A stretch of DNA of 64,000 bases, from contig JAUYGN010000011.1 in NCBI GenBank assembly GCA_030690545.1, positions 20,662 through 84,661 of the forward strand, written 5' to 3'. This document shows positions 33,985-43,195 of the stretch, piece by piece. The stretch comes from Solirubrobacteraceae bacterium (lineage in GTDB: Bacteria > Actinomycetota > Thermoleophilia > Solirubrobacterales > Solirubrobacteraceae). Position numbers and translations under genes: made by a program. The notes beneath the pieces are model-generated. The model was not told where the DNA came from and made no database searches. It saw nothing but the letters and a program-made list of their open reading frames with translations. Numbering within the stretch: the first letter of the stretch is position 1; every line of letters begins with the position of its first letter.

Positions 33985-34467
33985 GTGAGTCCGATCGATC
34001 ATCTCGATCTCGTCGTCACCTCGCTGGAGCGCAGCCTCGCCTTCTACCGCGGGCTGCTGGAGCCACTCGGCTACGTCCGCGTGAGCGAGATCGAGGGTGA
34101 GCGCGGCGAGCGCGTCGTGTACCTCGGACGGATCGGCGGGATGGGCTCGGTCTCGCTGCGCGAGGCGCAGTCGGCCGCCCACCCCGTCCCCTACGACCGC
34201 TACGCCGTCGGCCTGCACCACCTCGCGTTCAGCGCCTCATCCCGCGCAGCAGTCGACGAGCGGGCCGCCTGGCTACGCGAGCGGGGCGCGACGATCGAGA
34301 GCGGACCCGAGGAGTACGCCTACACCCCCGGCTACTACGCGGTCTTCTTCCACGACCCCGACGCGATCAAGCTCGAGCTCGTGCACCGCCCCGACGAGGC
34401 GGACCTCGTCACCGAGGTCCGCCGCCTCGCCGCGCGCCTGGAGCGCCTGGAGCAGGCGCGCCGCTGA
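33985..34467 (+). CDS. VOC-family (glyoxalase/bleomycin resistance) protein
   Basis: A 160-residue single-module vicinal oxygen chelate protein. It starts with SPIDHLDLVVTSLERSLAFY (metal-ligand His), has a second half with GLHHLAFSA and ends with YYAVFFHDPDAIKLELVH, giving His/His/Glu ligand candidates. The substrate is unknown; lyase, dioxygenase and resistance roles all occur in the family. The start is GTG 33985. Confidence 0.88.
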   Translation: MSPIDHLDLVVTSLERSLAFYRGLLEPLGYVRVSEIEGERGERVVYLGRIGGMGSVSLREAQSAAHPVPYDRYAVGLHHLAFSASSRAAVDERAAWLRERGATIESGPEEYAYTPGYYAVFFHDPDAIKLELVHRPDEADLVTEVRRLAARLERLEQARR

Positions 34468-34469
34468 GC

Positions 34470-34490
34470 GCCGAGCGCTGCACGCTCGGC
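34470..34490. terminator. Hairpin between convergent VOC and small-protein genes
   Basis: GCCGAGCG (34470-34477) and CGCTCGGC (34483-34490) are perfect 8-bp arms around a 5-nt loop, 3 nt after the VOC stop and 20 nt from the stop of the convergent gene. A shared terminator is likely, without T-tract. Confidence 0.6.
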
Positions 34491-34509
34491 ACCGGCGTCC
34501 GTCAGCAGC

Positions 34510-34818
34510 TCATGCGGTCAACTGCTCGACGACCTCGAACAGGTCGTCGACGACGACGGCGTCCACGGACGCTGCGATCTCCGCCAGCTGCTCGGCTCGG
34601 CCGAGCGACGCGGAGCTCGCGCGCAGCTCCTCGGCGGTGCCGTCGAAGAATCCGAAGCAGACGACCTCGTCGGGATCGCTCGTGCCGCGAACCATCGCGA
34701 ACTGCTTCCATCCCTCGGGAGCCTCGTCGCCGACGTAGCGCATGAACGCCGCACGGAACGCTTCGAACGTGCCGGGCTTCAGCCGGCGAACCGTCAGTGC
34801 GCAGAGCATCGCCGTCAC
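34510..34818 (-). CDS. Small protein with antibiotic-monooxygenase-like (ferredoxin-type) fold
   Basis: A 102-residue protein of unknown role. The pattern LTVRRLKPGTFEAFRAAF, a central WKQFAMVRGTSDPDEVVCFGFFDGT strand pair and a C-terminal amphipathic helix resemble dimeric alpha/beta-barrel (ABM-like) proteins. GTG 34818 overlaps the upstream stop as GTGA and is taken as start; ATG 34809 is the alternative. It is co-transcribed with the SnoaL-like gene, and the two may form a small accessory enzyme pair. Confidence 0.7.
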   Translation of the reverse strand: MTAMLCALTVRRLKPGTFEAFRAAFMRYVGDEAPEGWKQFAMVRGTSDPDEVVCFGFFDGTAEELRASSASLGRAEQLAEIAASVDAVVVDDLFEVVEQLTA

Positions 34819-35177
34819 CCGTCCCAGACCTCGACGCGGGTCTCCCGCACGATGCGGCCGTCCTCGTGGTCGAACGTGCTCGAGCACAGCACCTGCAGAC
34901 CGTCGGGATACGTGCAGCGCACCTGCAGCGCGCCGACGCGATCGTTCGCGACGGCGCGCTGCACGTCATGGGTGAGGCGCCGCGCGGCGACGTCGTCGAG
35001 CGCCGCGCGCAGGGCGTCGCGTCCGCGCAGGACGAGCGGCGCAGCGGGGCCGTGGTCGCGGTTGAAGGCCTCGACGACGGCATCGGGCGCGTAGGCGGCG
35101 AGCTGGCCGGCGGGATCGTCGCCCTCGACCGCCGCGATCAGGGCGTCGAGGTCGAAGTGGTTCGTTGCGGTGGGCAT
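34815..35177 (-). CDS. SnoaL/NTF2-like protein
   Basis: A 120-residue cone-shaped alpha+beta-barrel protein: an N-terminal helix (FDLDALIAAVEGDDPAGQL), then AYAPDAVVEAFNRDHGPAAP, LVLRGRDALRAAL and strands to the end (TFDHEDGRIVRETRVEVWDG). This fold hosts isomerases, hydrolases and pure binding proteins, so no reaction is assigned. ATG 35177 has GGAGGAG at good spacing. It is divergent from the BTAD regulator, which may control it through the repeats between them. Confidence 0.82.
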   Translation of the reverse strand: MPTATNHFDLDALIAAVEGDDPAGQLAAYAPDAVVEAFNRDHGPAAPLVLRGRDALRAALDDVAARRLTHDVQRAVANDRVGALQVRCTYPDGLQVLCSSTFDHEDGRIVRETRVEVWDG

Positions 35178-35215
35178 GGTGCTCCTCCGTTCGTCGTGGA
35201 TGTCGCCAGCGACCC

Positions 35216-35277
35216 TCTCGCGCGTGCGTCAGCGCGCCGTCAACGGCGCGTCATCAGCCCTGGTGACGCGCGCGAGA
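35216..35277. promoter_or_regulatory. Nested inverted repeats in a divergent promoter
   Basis: An inner perfect pair CGCGCCGT (35233-35240) / ACGGCGCG (35243-35250) lies inside an outer imperfect pair, TCTCGCGCGTGCGTCA (35216-35231) / TGACGCGCGCGAGA (35264-35277). The region separates the SnoaL-like operon from the BTAD-ATPase gene, so it probably holds operator sites for both. Confidence 0.45.
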
Positions 35278-35283
35278 CGGAGG

Positions 35284-35289
35284 TACTCT
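35284..35289 (+). promoter_or_regulatory. -10 element of the BTAD-ATPase gene (TACTCT)
   Basis: TACTCT ends 9 nt before ATG 35299, immediately after the nested repeats, which would overlap the -35. Confidence 0.5.
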
Positions 35290-35298
35290 TCGCTGGCG

Positions 35299-38200
35299 AT
35301 GCTGCACATCGCGCTCATGGGAGGGCTCACGCTGCAGCTCGACGGTGAGCTGCGTGCCGCGCCGCGCGCCGCCGGCGCACGAGAGCTGCTCGCCTGGCTC
35401 GCGCTGCACTCGGGTCCGCACCCGCGCAACGAGCTCGCCGCGCGCTTCTGGCCGGACGTGCTCGACGAGAGCGCCCGCCAGAGCCTGCGCAACGCGCTCT
35501 GGCACCTGCGTCGCGACCTCGCCCCCGATGACGGCGCGATCATCGTCACGCGTGAGGCGCTCGAGCTGGCGGCCACCGTCGAGGTCGACGTCCGGCGGCT
35601 CGACGCGGCGCTCGCGCGCGGGGAAGCCGGCGCCGCGGCCGCGCTGGCCGAGCGCGGTGAGCTGCTCCGCGGCTTCGACCAGGAGTGGGCGATCGTCGCC
35701 CGCGACGACCGCCGAGAACGGCTCGGGGCGCTCCTCGCGCAGCGCGCGGAGGCGGCCGGCGAGGCGCGCGACGCGGTGATCTGGGCACGGCGCCGGGCCC
35801 GCCTCGACCCGCTCTCCGAGGACGCGCTGCGCGACCTCATGCGCCACCTCGCCGCTGCCGGGGACGCCGCCGCCGCGCTCGCCGCCTACGACCGCTTCGC
35901 CGCGCGCCTGCAGCGCGAGCTGCGCGTGGCCCCGTCGACGCCGACGCGCGCCCTCGCCGCCGAGCTGCGCACCGTGTCCACGCCGGACCCGAGCCTCGCC
36001 GAGCCGCATGCCGCGCCGACGCCTGCACTCGACCGCACCGGGGCGCATGCCGCTCCCGCGGCGGACGCCGTCCCGACCGGCGCGGCACCGCGCACGACGC
36101 CGGATGTCCTGCCGCGGCCGCTGCCCCTCACCGGCCGCGGCACCGAGTTCGGCGCGCTGCTCGGCGAGTGGCTGGCGGCGACCGCCGGCGAGGGCGGTGT
36201 CGTCATCCTCGAGGGCGACCCTGGCGCGGGCAAGACGCGGCTGGCTGCCGAGCTCGCCGCCCGCGCGCAGGCCGACGGCGCGCGGGTCGCGCTCGGCATC
36301 GCGCTCGAGCTCGAGGGCGCGGCACCGCTCGCGCCGTGGGCCGAGATGCTCGACGGCCTGCTCGACCCGCCGCCGGACGCCGCCTGGGTGGCCGACCTCG
36401 CGCGGCTCGTGCCCCGGCTCGGCGAGACGCCGGGCGTGACGGGCGACGCGCTGGATCGCGTGCGGCTGCACGAGGCCGCCGTCGCCGCGCTCGCGCACGT
36501 CGCGTCCGGCGGGCCGCTGCTGCTCGTGCTCGAGGACGCCCACGCCGCCGACGCCGCGACGCTCGCGCTGACCGCGCACGTCGGCCGGCGCCTGCGCGGG
36601 CGACCGGCGCTGCTCGTGCTGACGCGCCGCCCCGCCGCACAGCACGGCGCACTCGACGCGATCGAGGCGCATCTCGCCGCAGCGGGCGCACTGCGCGCGC
36701 GCGTGACGCTCGCCCCGCTGCGCAACCTCGATGCCGCGCAGCTCGTCCGCGCCGTCGCGCCGCTCGACGAGGACGGCGTCCGCCGCGCCATCGCCGCCGC
36801 CGACGGCAACGCACTGCTCGTCGTCGAGTGCGCGCGGGCCGTGGCGGCCGGCCACGACGGACCGCCCCCGTCGCTGCGGACGCTCGTCCGAACGCTGCTG
36901 GCAGCGCTGTCGAGCGACGCGCGGGCGGTCGCCGAGCTCGTCGCGGTCGCGGGCCGCGCACTCGAGCCGGCCGAGCTCGAGGCGCTGCCGATCGGCGACG
37001 CGGCCGCCGCAGCCTGCGAGGCGATGGCGGCCGGGCTGCTGGCCGAGGGCGACGCCGTCGGCTACCGGCACGCCCTGCTGCGCGACGCGGCCTACGGCGC
37101 CGTGCAGCCGCCGCGACGCCGAGTGCTGCACGGCTCGCTGGCCGAAGCGCTGCTCGTCGCCGGGCAGGCACCGCCCGCCGAGATCGCACGACACCTGCGC
37201 CGCGCAGGACGCGACGACGAGGCCGTCACCCATCTCGCCGACGCCGCCCGGGCAGCGCGCGACGTGGCGGCGCTCACGGAGTCGCGGGCGTTCGTCCGGG
37301 AGGCGCTCGCCGTGCGCCCGGAGCACGCCGAGCTGTGGTTCCTGCTCGCGCACGTCGACGCGCTGCGCGGCCAGCACCTCGAGGCGCGGTCGGCGAGCGA
37401 CCGCGGACTGGAGCTGCTGGCGCCCGGCGACCACCGGGCGCGTGGCCTGGCGCTGCTCGATCGCGGCGTGTGGATGTCGTCGGTGCTCTGCTGGCCGTCG
37501 GATGCGCTCGCCGACTTCCATGAGGCGGTCGGCCTGCTCGAAGGGGAGCTCGGCCTCGATGCCGAGCGCGCGCACCTCGCGGCCGCGTCGGCCTGGGCCG
37601 AGGCCGTCGCAGGCGATCCCGACCGCGTCGACGCGCTGCTCGCCGAGGCCGATGCGCTCAGCCCGCCGGGACGCTCGGGGATCGTCGATCTGCACAAGCT
37701 CACCGCGCGTGTCAACGCGCTGCTGCGCCAGGACCGACCCCACGACGCGCTCGGCCATGCCGGCGAGCTGGAATCGATCGTCGACCGCGGCGGCTGGTCG
37801 CATCGCCTCGGCGAGAAGGTCTGGCTGGAGTTCTCCTCGATCGCGGCGTTCGTCGGTGAGTTCACGCAGGCCCTCGCCTTCGCCGATCGCTACCTCGCCG
37901 TCAGCGGCGTGCTGCACTCGAGGCGGATCGAGGGACTCGCCGCGCGCGCGTACCTGCTGGTGCGGCTGGCCCGTCCCGACGAGGCGGTTGCCGCCGCCGA
38001 GGAGATGGTCGCGCTCGCCGACGAGCTCGGCGACGACGAGCTGCCGGCGCTCGCGCGTCACGATCTCGGGATGGTCCTCTGCGAGATCGGCGAGCACGAA
38101 CGCGGCGTCGAGCTCATCGCCGGCGCGCTCGAGGCCGGCGTGAAGGCGCCCGTCTCGCACGCGCGGCTGCGACGAGCGGAGTCGCTCGTCGCGCTCGCCC

Positions 38201-38526
38201 GCCTGGTGGAGGCGCGCCGGGAGCTGCGGGCGACCGTGCTCGCGCCGCTCACGCCGGCCGACCAGCCCGAGACGCTCGTGCCGCGCGTCGCGCGCGTGCA
38301 GGCGCTGCTCGCGCACGCGGACGGCGAGCGCGACCGTACCGCCGCCCTGTACGACGAGGCGGCGGACGGGTGGCGACAGCTCGGTGCGCTCGACCAGCGG
38401 GAGGCGTACCTGTCGAACCTCGTCGACCTCGGGCGACCGCCACTCGCCGGCCTGACCGAGCCCGCGCGCGAGCTCGCACGCGTGCAATCCGAGCAACGGG
38501 AGCTGCTCGATGCCCAGCTTCACTGA
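35299..38526 (+). CDS. BTAD-domain transcriptional regulator with AAA ATPase and helical repeats
   Basis: A 1075-residue SARP/AfsR-like regulator. Residues about 1-95 form an OmpR-type winged helix (LLAWLALHSGPHPRNELAARFWPD), and about 95-225 form the bacterial transcriptional activation domain. A STAND-type ATPase follows with P-loop GDPGAGKTR near 306 and a Walker B-like LLLVLEDAHAAD near 415. The rest is a long TPR-like Ala/Leu/Arg-rich repeat region. There is no C-terminal LuxR helix-turn-helix. ATG 35299 is chosen because the winged helix begins there. It overlaps the next gene by 17 nt and may regulate it and the divergent SnoaL-like operon. Confidence 0.88.
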   Translation: MLHIALMGGLTLQLDGELRAAPRAAGARELLAWLALHSGPHPRNELAARFWPDVLDESARQSLRNALWHLRRDLAPDDGAIIVTREALELAATVEVDVRRLDAALARGEAGAAAALAERGELLRGFDQEWAIVARDDRRERLGALLAQRAEAAGEARDAVIWARRRARLDPLSEDALRDLMRHLAAAGDAAAALAAYDRFAARLQRELRVAPSTPTRALAAELRTVSTPDPSLAEPHAAPTPALDRTGAHAAPAADAVPTGAAPRTTPDVLPRPLPLTGRGTEFGALLGEWLAATAGEGGVVILEGDPGAGKTRLAAELAARAQADGARVALGIALELEGAAPLAPWAEMLDGLLDPPPDAAWVADLARLVPRLGETPGVTGDALDRVRLHEAAVAALAHVASGGPLLLVLEDAHAADAATLALTAHVGRRLRGRPALLVLTRRPAAQHGALDAIEAHLAAAGALRARVTLAPLRNLDAAQLVRAVAPLDEDGVRRAIAAADGNALLVVECARAVAAGHDGPPPSLRTLVRTLLAALSSDARAVAELVAVAGRALEPAELEALPIGDAAAAACEAMAAGLLAEGDAVGYRHALLRDAAYGAVQPPRRRVLHGSLAEALLVAGQAPPAEIARHLRRAGRDDEAVTHLADAARAARDVAALTESRAFVREALAVRPEHAELWFLLAHVDALRGQHLEARSASDRGLELLAPGDHRARGLALLDRGVWMSSVLCWPSDALADFHEAVGLLEGELGLDAERAHLAAASAWAEAVAGDPDRVDALLAEADALSPPGRSGIVDLHKLTARVNALLRQDRPHDALGHAGELESIVDRGGWSHRLGEKVWLEFSSIAAFVGEFTQALAFADRYLAVSGVLHSRRIEGLAARAYLLVRLARPDEAVAAAEEMVALADELGDDELPALARHDLGMVLCEIGEHERGVELIAGALEAGVKAPVSHARLRRAESLVALARLVEARRELRATVLAPLTPADQPETLVPRVARVQALLAHADGERDRTAALYDEAADGWRQLGALDQREAYLSNLVDLGRPPLAGLTEPARELARVQSEQRELLDAQLH

Positions 38527-38941
38527 CGCGATCACCGTCGACAGCCCGCCGGAGGAGGTCTTCAAGCTCGTCCACGACCCGACGCGGATGCCCGAGTGGA
38601 TGGCCGGCGTCGGCCACGTCGAGGACGTGGCGACCGACGACGACGGCACGGGCTTCACGCTCTACCCGGAGGGCTGGCCCGACTTCCCGATGGCCCAGCG
38701 ACTGACGAGCTCGCCTGACGGCCGCCGCGTGACCGTCTCCTGCCACGTCTCGTTCCTCGAGATCGCGATCGCCCTCGAGGAGGCCGACGACGACCGCACG
38801 CACGTCACGATCGAGGTCGACATCCCGCCCGAGGAGGCGGCGCGCCTGAAGGACCAGCGCGCAGCCGTCCGCGCGACGCTCGAACGGCTCGCGCAGGTGG
38901 CGCCCACCGCGCGCGGGCGAGGCGGCGACGGCGACGCGTGA
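38510..38941 (+). CDS. SRPBCC family protein
   Basis: A 143-residue START-like protein: PSFTDAITVDSPPEEVFKLV, DPTRMPEWMAGVGHVEDV, strands VTVSCHVSFLEIAIALEE, and a final helix EEAARLKDQRAAVRATLERL. It probably binds a hydrophobic ligand, which is unknown. The start overlaps the BTAD-ATPase gene by 17 nt, so it is co-transcribed with that regulator. It differs in sequence from the SRPBCC protein encoded at 32.3 kb, so it is not a recent duplicate. Confidence 0.85.
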   Translation: MPSFTDAITVDSPPEEVFKLVHDPTRMPEWMAGVGHVEDVATDDDGTGFTLYPEGWPDFPMAQRLTSSPDGRRVTVSCHVSFLEIAIALEEADDDRTHVTIEVDIPPEEAARLKDQRAAVRATLERLAQVAPTARGRGGDGDA

Positions 38942-38956
38942 ACGAGCTCCGTTGCG

Positions 38957-39004
38957 GGTCGCCGCGGGCCGCACAGCGGCCTTCGCTGAAGCCCGTCGGC
39001 GACC
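38957..39004. terminator. Stem-loop between convergent SRPBCC and miaB genes
   Basis: GGTCGCC (38957-38963) pairs with GGCGACC (38998-39004), enclosing a second hairpin GGCCGC-ACA-GCGGCC (38967-38981). It lies in the 72-bp convergent gap. There is no T-tract. Confidence 0.5.
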
Positions 39005-39013
39005 GGGCGCGGC

Positions 39014-40351
39014 TCAGCCGGCCGAGGACGCGGCGGCCAGCAGCGACAGCTCGCCGGTCAGCGTCTGGCTCGTCGCGCCCGTGATCCGCACCGGCACGAG
39101 CTCGCCGGGCGCCGCCAGCCCGCTGAAGTTGACGGCCTTGTTGTGGCGCGAGCGGCCGCGCAGCCGCGACGGGTCGGTGCGCGACGCGCCCTCGACGAGC
39201 ACCTCGAGCTCGCGGCCGACGAAGCGCTGCGCGCGCTCGGTCGCGCGCCGCTGGACGAGCTCGACGAGGCGCTGCATGCGCTCGACCTTCTCCTCGTGCG
39301 CGACCAGCCCTTCGGTGAAGCCGCCCGCCTCGGTTCCGCGCCGCGGCGAGAAGATGAACGTGAACGCGCCGTCGTAGCCGACCTGCTCGCAGACTTCGAG
39401 CGTCTGCGCGAAGTCGTCCTCGGTCTCGCCGGGGAAGCCGACGATGATGTCCGTCGTGATGGCCGCGTCGGGCACGTGCTCGCGGATCAGCGCGACGCGA
39501 TCCATGTAGCGCTCGCGGGTGTACGTGCGGCGCATCGCCTTCAGGATCCGCGACGAGCCGGACTGCAGCGGCAGGTGGATGTGCTCGCAGACCGACGGAA
39601 GCTGCGCGTGGGCGAGGATGACGTCCTCGCGCATGTCCTTCGGGTGCGGGCTCGTGTAGCGGATCCGCTCGATCCCCTCGATCGCGTCGAGTTGGGTCAG
39701 CAGCTCGGCGAACGAGGTGGCCCCGTCCCGCCCACCCCGCAGGTCGCGGCCGTAGGAGTTGACGTTCTGGCCCAGCAGCGTGACCTCGCGCACGCCCTCC
39801 CCCGCCAGCCGCGCGACCTCCGCGACGAGCTCGCCGGCGGGCCGGCTGACCTCGCGCCCGCGGGTCGACGGCACGATGCAGTACGAGCACCTGCAGTTGC
39901 AGCCGACCGAGATCTGCACCCAGGCCTGGAACTCGCGCGCGCGCTTGTCGGGCAGGTGCCCGGTGAAGCCCTCGAACTCGAAGAAGCCCTGCGCGGTCAG
40001 CGAGTCGGAGGTCAGGAACTCGGCCAGCTTGTGGACCTGGCCGGGACCGAACGCGACGTCGACGAACGGAAAGCGGGCGAATACCTCGTCCTTGACGGAC
40101 TGCGCCCAGCAGCCGCCGACGCCGACGATCCGCTCGGGGTCCTCGCGCTTGAGCCGCTTGGCGTGGCCGAGGTGCGCGAGGAAGCGGCTGTCGGCCTTCT
40201 CGCGGATCGAGCACGTGTTGAAGAGGATCACGTCGGCGTCCTCAGCGGCCCCGGCCTCGCCGTAGCCGAGCGACTCGAGCATGCCCTTCATCCGCTCGGA
40301 GTCGTGCTCGTTCATCTGGCAGCCGAACGTCGTGACGTGGTAGCGCTTCAT
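39014..40351 (-). CDS. miaB: tRNA-2-methylthio-N6-dimethylallyladenosine synthase
   Basis: A radical SAM methylthiotransferase acting on i6A37 made by MiaA. The 445-residue protein has the N-terminal UPF0004 domain with cluster cysteines in TFGCQMNEHDSE, FNTCSIREKA and GVGGCWAQ, then the radical SAM motif in SVGCNCRCSYCIVP (CX3CX2C), and a C-terminal TRAM domain (FVGRELEVLVEGASR). ATG 40351 is supported by TACCCT 9 nt upstream. It stands alone, convergent with the SRPBCC gene and divergent from arsR. Confidence 0.95.
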   Translation of the reverse strand: MKRYHVTTFGCQMNEHDSERMKGMLESLGYGEAGAAEDADVILFNTCSIREKADSRFLAHLGHAKRLKREDPERIVGVGGCWAQSVKDEVFARFPFVDVAFGPGQVHKLAEFLTSDSLTAQGFFEFEGFTGHLPDKRAREFQAWVQISVGCNCRCSYCIVPSTRGREVSRPAGELVAEVARLAGEGVREVTLLGQNVNSYGRDLRGGRDGATSFAELLTQLDAIEGIERIRYTSPHPKDMREDVILAHAQLPSVCEHIHLPLQSGSSRILKAMRRTYTRERYMDRVALIREHVPDAAITTDIIVGFPGETEDDFAQTLEVCEQVGYDGAFTFIFSPRRGTEAGGFTEGLVAHEEKVERMQRLVELVQRRATERAQRFVGRELEVLVEGASRTDPSRLRGRSRHNKAVNFSGLAAPGELVPVRITGATSQTLTGELSLLAAASSAG

Positions 40352-40360
40352 GCCGTGCCA

Positions 40361-40366
40361 AGGGTA
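40361..40366 (-). promoter_or_regulatory. -10 element of miaB (TACCCT)
   Basis: TACCCT on the minus strand, 9 nt before the miaB ATG. Confidence 0.5.
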
Positions 40367-40470
40367 TCCGGCGCGGACGGCCGGACGCAGCGGTATGTCG
40401 AATGGTTCGCGGCGGCCGCGAGTCTTTCGACACGCCCCCAAGCCCGAGCGCGTCCTCGGAGTACGCATAA

Positions 40471-40497
40471 CCAATTCGTATTGTCATTGCTGAATGG
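40471..40497. promoter_or_regulatory. Candidate ArsR operator/promoter
   Basis: An AT-rich island in GC-rich DNA contains CCAATTC (40471-40477) and GAATGG (40492-40497), an imperfect inverted pair, with TATTGTC between. It lies just upstream of the arsR start, where ArsR proteins usually bind. Confidence 0.4.
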
Positions 40498-40516
40498 TTC
40501 TGTCAAGCTGGCGACC

Positions 40517-40870
40517 GTGCCGACCACCGCTCCCGTCCTCACGCCGCGCCGCCGCCAGCCGGCGGGCTGCCAGGCGACCGCGGCACAGCCACAGGTCGAC
40601 GCCGCGCAGGCGTCCGAGCTCGCCGCGACAGCCAAGGCGCTCGGCGACCCGACGCGGCTGCGGATCGTCGACGCGATCCGCCACGCCGCGCCTGAAGCCG
40701 TTTGCCAGTGCGAGCTCGTGCCGCTGTTCGAGATGTCGCAGCCAGCGCTGGCCAAGCATCTGAAGGTGCTCGTCGGAGCCGGCATCCTCGCCTCGGAGCG
40801 GCGCGGCGCCTGGACGTACTACTACCCCCGCCCCGGTGGGCTGGGCGGATTGACCGCATGGCTCGGCTGA
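40517..40870 (+). CDS. arsR: ArsR-family metalloregulator
   Basis: A 117-residue winged-helix repressor: [19 protein letters not shown], the metal-binding VCQCEL motif (equivalent to ELCVCDL of ArsR), recognition helix [19 protein letters not shown] and wing [13 protein letters not shown]. An extra Cys near the N-terminus (PAGCQA) could be a third As(III) ligand. GTG 40517 is taken as start. The next gene begins 7 nt after its stop, so it heads the arsR-gapdh-arsJ operon and likely represses it until arsenite or an organoarsenical binds. Confidence 0.9.
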   Translation: MPTTAPVLTPRRRQPAGCQATAAQPQVDAAQASELAATAKALGDPTRLRIVDAIRHAAPEAVCQCELVPLFEMSQPALAKHLKVLVGAGILASERRGAWTYYYPRPGGLGGLTAWLG

Positions 40871-40877
40871 CGAGCCG

Positions 40878-41891
40878 ATGACGCCCACGCGGATCGCGAT
40901 CAACGGCTTCGGACGCATCGGTCGCCTTGCGCTGCGGGCCGGATGGGACCGCGACGACCTGCGCTTCGTGCACGTCAACGAGCCGCACGGCGACGCCGCC
41001 ACGGCCGCGCACCTGCTGATGTTCGACTCCGTCCACGGCCGCTGGGACCGTGCGGCGGGCGGCGGCGACGCCACGCTGACCGTCGACGGCCAGCCGCTGA
41101 CCTACGGCAGCGAGCACGCGCCCGGCGACGTCGCATGGGCCGAACGCGGCGCCGAGATCGTGCTCGAATGCTCGGGACGGTTTCGCACGATCGCCTCGCT
41201 CGAGCCGTACTTCGAGCGCGGCGTGCGCAAGGTGATCGTCGCCGCGCCCGTCAAGGACCCGCGCGCACTGAACGTCGTCGTCGGCGTCAACGACGAGCGC
41301 TACGACGCCGCGCGGCACGACGTCGTCACCGCCGCCTCCTGCACGACGAACTGCCTGGCGCCGCTCGTCAAGGTCATCCACGCGGGCGTCGGCATCCGGC
41401 GCGGCTCGATCACCACCTTGCACGACGTCACGAACACGCAGACGATCGTCGACGCGCCGCACTCCGACCTGCGCCGGGCCCGCGCCGCGTCGCTGTCGCT
41501 GATCCCGACGACGACCGGCTCGGCGACCGCGATCGGGCTGATCTTCCCCGAGCTCGAGGGCAAGCTCGACGGGCTCGCGGTCCGCGTGCCGCTGCTGAAC
41601 GCCTCGCTGACCGACGCCGTCTTCGAGGTCGCGCGCCCGACGACGATCGCAGAGGTCAACGCGCTGCTCGAGGCCGCGGCTGCCGGACCGCTGCACGGCA
41701 TCCTCGGCTACGAGGCGCGCCCGCTCGTGTCGGTCGACTTCAAGGACGACCCGCGCTCGGCCGTCGTCGACGCGCCATCGACGATGGTGACCGACGCGAC
41801 CCAGGTCAAGGTGCTGGCCTGGTACGACAACGAGTGGGGCTACGCCAACCGGCTCGTCGAGCTCGCCGCGTCGGTCGCCCGCGCGCTGTGA
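40878..41891 (+). CDS. ArsJ-associated glyceraldehyde-3-phosphate dehydrogenase
   Basis: A 337-residue GAPDH of the kind found beside ArsJ. It can use arsenate in place of phosphate to form unstable 1-arseno-3-phosphoglycerate, which ArsJ exports. The NAD motif [14 protein letters not shown] starts the protein, the catalytic Cys is in [11 protein letters not shown], and the C-terminus has the conserved [15 protein letters not shown]. The position between arsR and arsJ, with GTGA overlap to arsJ (41888-41891), separates it from the housekeeping glycolytic enzyme. Confidence 0.9.
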   Translation: MTPTRIAINGFGRIGRLALRAGWDRDDLRFVHVNEPHGDAATAAHLLMFDSVHGRWDRAAGGGDATLTVDGQPLTYGSEHAPGDVAWAERGAEIVLECSGRFRTIASLEPYFERGVRKVIVAAPVKDPRALNVVVGVNDERYDAARHDVVTAASCTTNCLAPLVKVIHAGVGIRRGSITTLHDVTNTQTIVDAPHSDLRRARAASLSLIPTTTGSATAIGLIFPELEGKLDGLAVRVPLLNASLTDAVFEVARPTTIAEVNALLEAAAAGPLHGILGYEARPLVSVDFKDDPRSAVVDAPSTMVTDATQVKVLAWYDNEWGYANRLVELAASVARAL

Positions 41892-43156
41892 GCCGCTCGC
41901 TGGACCTGCGCAACTACGCCCTCGTCACCGGGGCCTACTGGGCCGACACGATCACCGACGGCGCAATCCGCGTGCTCGTGCTGTTCTCCTTCCACGAGCT
42001 CGGCTACAGCCCGTTCGCCGTCGCCTCGCTGTTCCTGTTCTACGAGGTCTTCGGGATCGTCACGAATCTCGTCGGCGGCTGGCTGGCCGCCCGCTTCGGC
42101 CTGCGCGCGACGCTGTTCGGCGGCCTGAGCACGCAGCTCGTCGCGCTGTTGATGCTCGCCGTCGTCCCGGCGTCGTGGCTCGTCGTCGCCTACGTGATGG
42201 TCAGCCAGGCGCTGTCGGGCATCGCCAAGGACCTGACGAAGATGAGCGCCAAGAGCGCCGTCAAGCTCGTCGTGCCCACAGACGCGCCGGGCGCGCTCTA
42301 CAGATGGGTCGCGGTCCTGACCGGCTCGAAGAACGCGCTGAAGGGCGTCGGCTTCTTCGTCGGCGGGCTGCTGCTGACCGTGATCGGGTTCCAGCCGGCG
42401 CTGTTCGTCCTCGCCGCGATCGTGCTGAGCGCGCTGATCGTCGTCGCCGTGATGATGCGCGGCGAGCTGGGGCGTCCCGACCGCCGGGCGAGGTTCGGCC
42501 AGATGTTCTCCAACTCGCGGGCGGTCAACGTCCTCGCCGGGGCTCGGATCTTCCTGTTCGCCTCGCGCGACGTGTGGTTCGTCGTCGGCCTGCCGGTCTT
42601 CCTGCGCGCAGAGCTGGGCTGGAGCTTCTGGCAGGTCGGCACCTTCCTCGCCGTCTGGGTGATCGGCTACGGCGCAGTGCAGGCGCTCGCGCCGCGGCTC
42701 ATGCGCCGCCGCACACGGGCGCGCGGCGCGGATCCCGACGGGACCACCGCGACCTGGCTGGCGTTCGCGCTCGCCGCCTTCCCGGCCGCGATCGCCGTCG
42801 TGCTGGCGACCGGCCTCGACGCCGGCGCCGTGATCGTCGCCGGCCTGATCGCGTTCGGCGTCATCTTCGCGCTGAACTCGGCCGTGCACTCCTATCTCAT
42901 CCTCGCCTACGCCGACGGCGACAGGGTCGCGATGAACGTCGGCTTCTACTACATGGCCAACGCCGGCGGGCGGCTCACGGGCACCGTGCTGTCGGGCGCG
43001 CTGTATCAGTGGCGGGGGCTGCAGGCGTGCCTGTGGGCATCGGTCGCGTTCGTCCTCGTCGCCGGCCTGCTGTCACGCATGCTCCCCGCTCGCGGCTCGA
43101 CGATCACCGCGGCGCCAACGGCGGGCCTGCGGGCCGCACACGGCGATACGACCTGA
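41888..43156 (+). CDS. arsJ: Organoarsenical efflux MFS transporter ArsJ
   Basis: A 422-residue major facilitator with about twelve membrane segments, beginning [20 protein letters not shown], followed by [26 protein letters not shown], a stretch conserved in ArsJ, and [18 protein letters not shown] late in the protein. It exports 1-arseno-3-phosphoglycerate, giving arsenate resistance with the GAPDH encoded upstream. GTG 41888 overlaps the GAPDH stop. It ends before a strong hairpin shared with prfC. Confidence 0.92.
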   Translation: MSRSLDLRNYALVTGAYWADTITDGAIRVLVLFSFHELGYSPFAVASLFLFYEVFGIVTNLVGGWLAARFGLRATLFGGLSTQLVALLMLAVVPASWLVVAYVMVSQALSGIAKDLTKMSAKSAVKLVVPTDAPGALYRWVAVLTGSKNALKGVGFFVGGLLLTVIGFQPALFVLAAIVLSALIVVAVMMRGELGRPDRRARFGQMFSNSRAVNVLAGARIFLFASRDVWFVVGLPVFLRAELGWSFWQVGTFLAVWVIGYGAVQALAPRLMRRRTRARGADPDGTTATWLAFALAAFPAAIAVVLATGLDAGAVIVAGLIAFGVIFALNSAVHSYLILAYADGDRVAMNVGFYYMANAGGRLTGTVLSGALYQWRGLQACLWASVAFVLVAGLLSRMLPARGSTITAAPTAGLRAAHGDTT

Positions 43157-43195
43157 CGTCCGCAGCGTCGCCGTGTGCGCGACGAGTCGGCCATC

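Noticed and set aside
35254..38658. A 1134-codon minus-strand frame opposite the BTAD-ATPase gene
   Set aside because: It is antisense to a protein with a P-loop and winged helix; its own translation has no recognisable domain.
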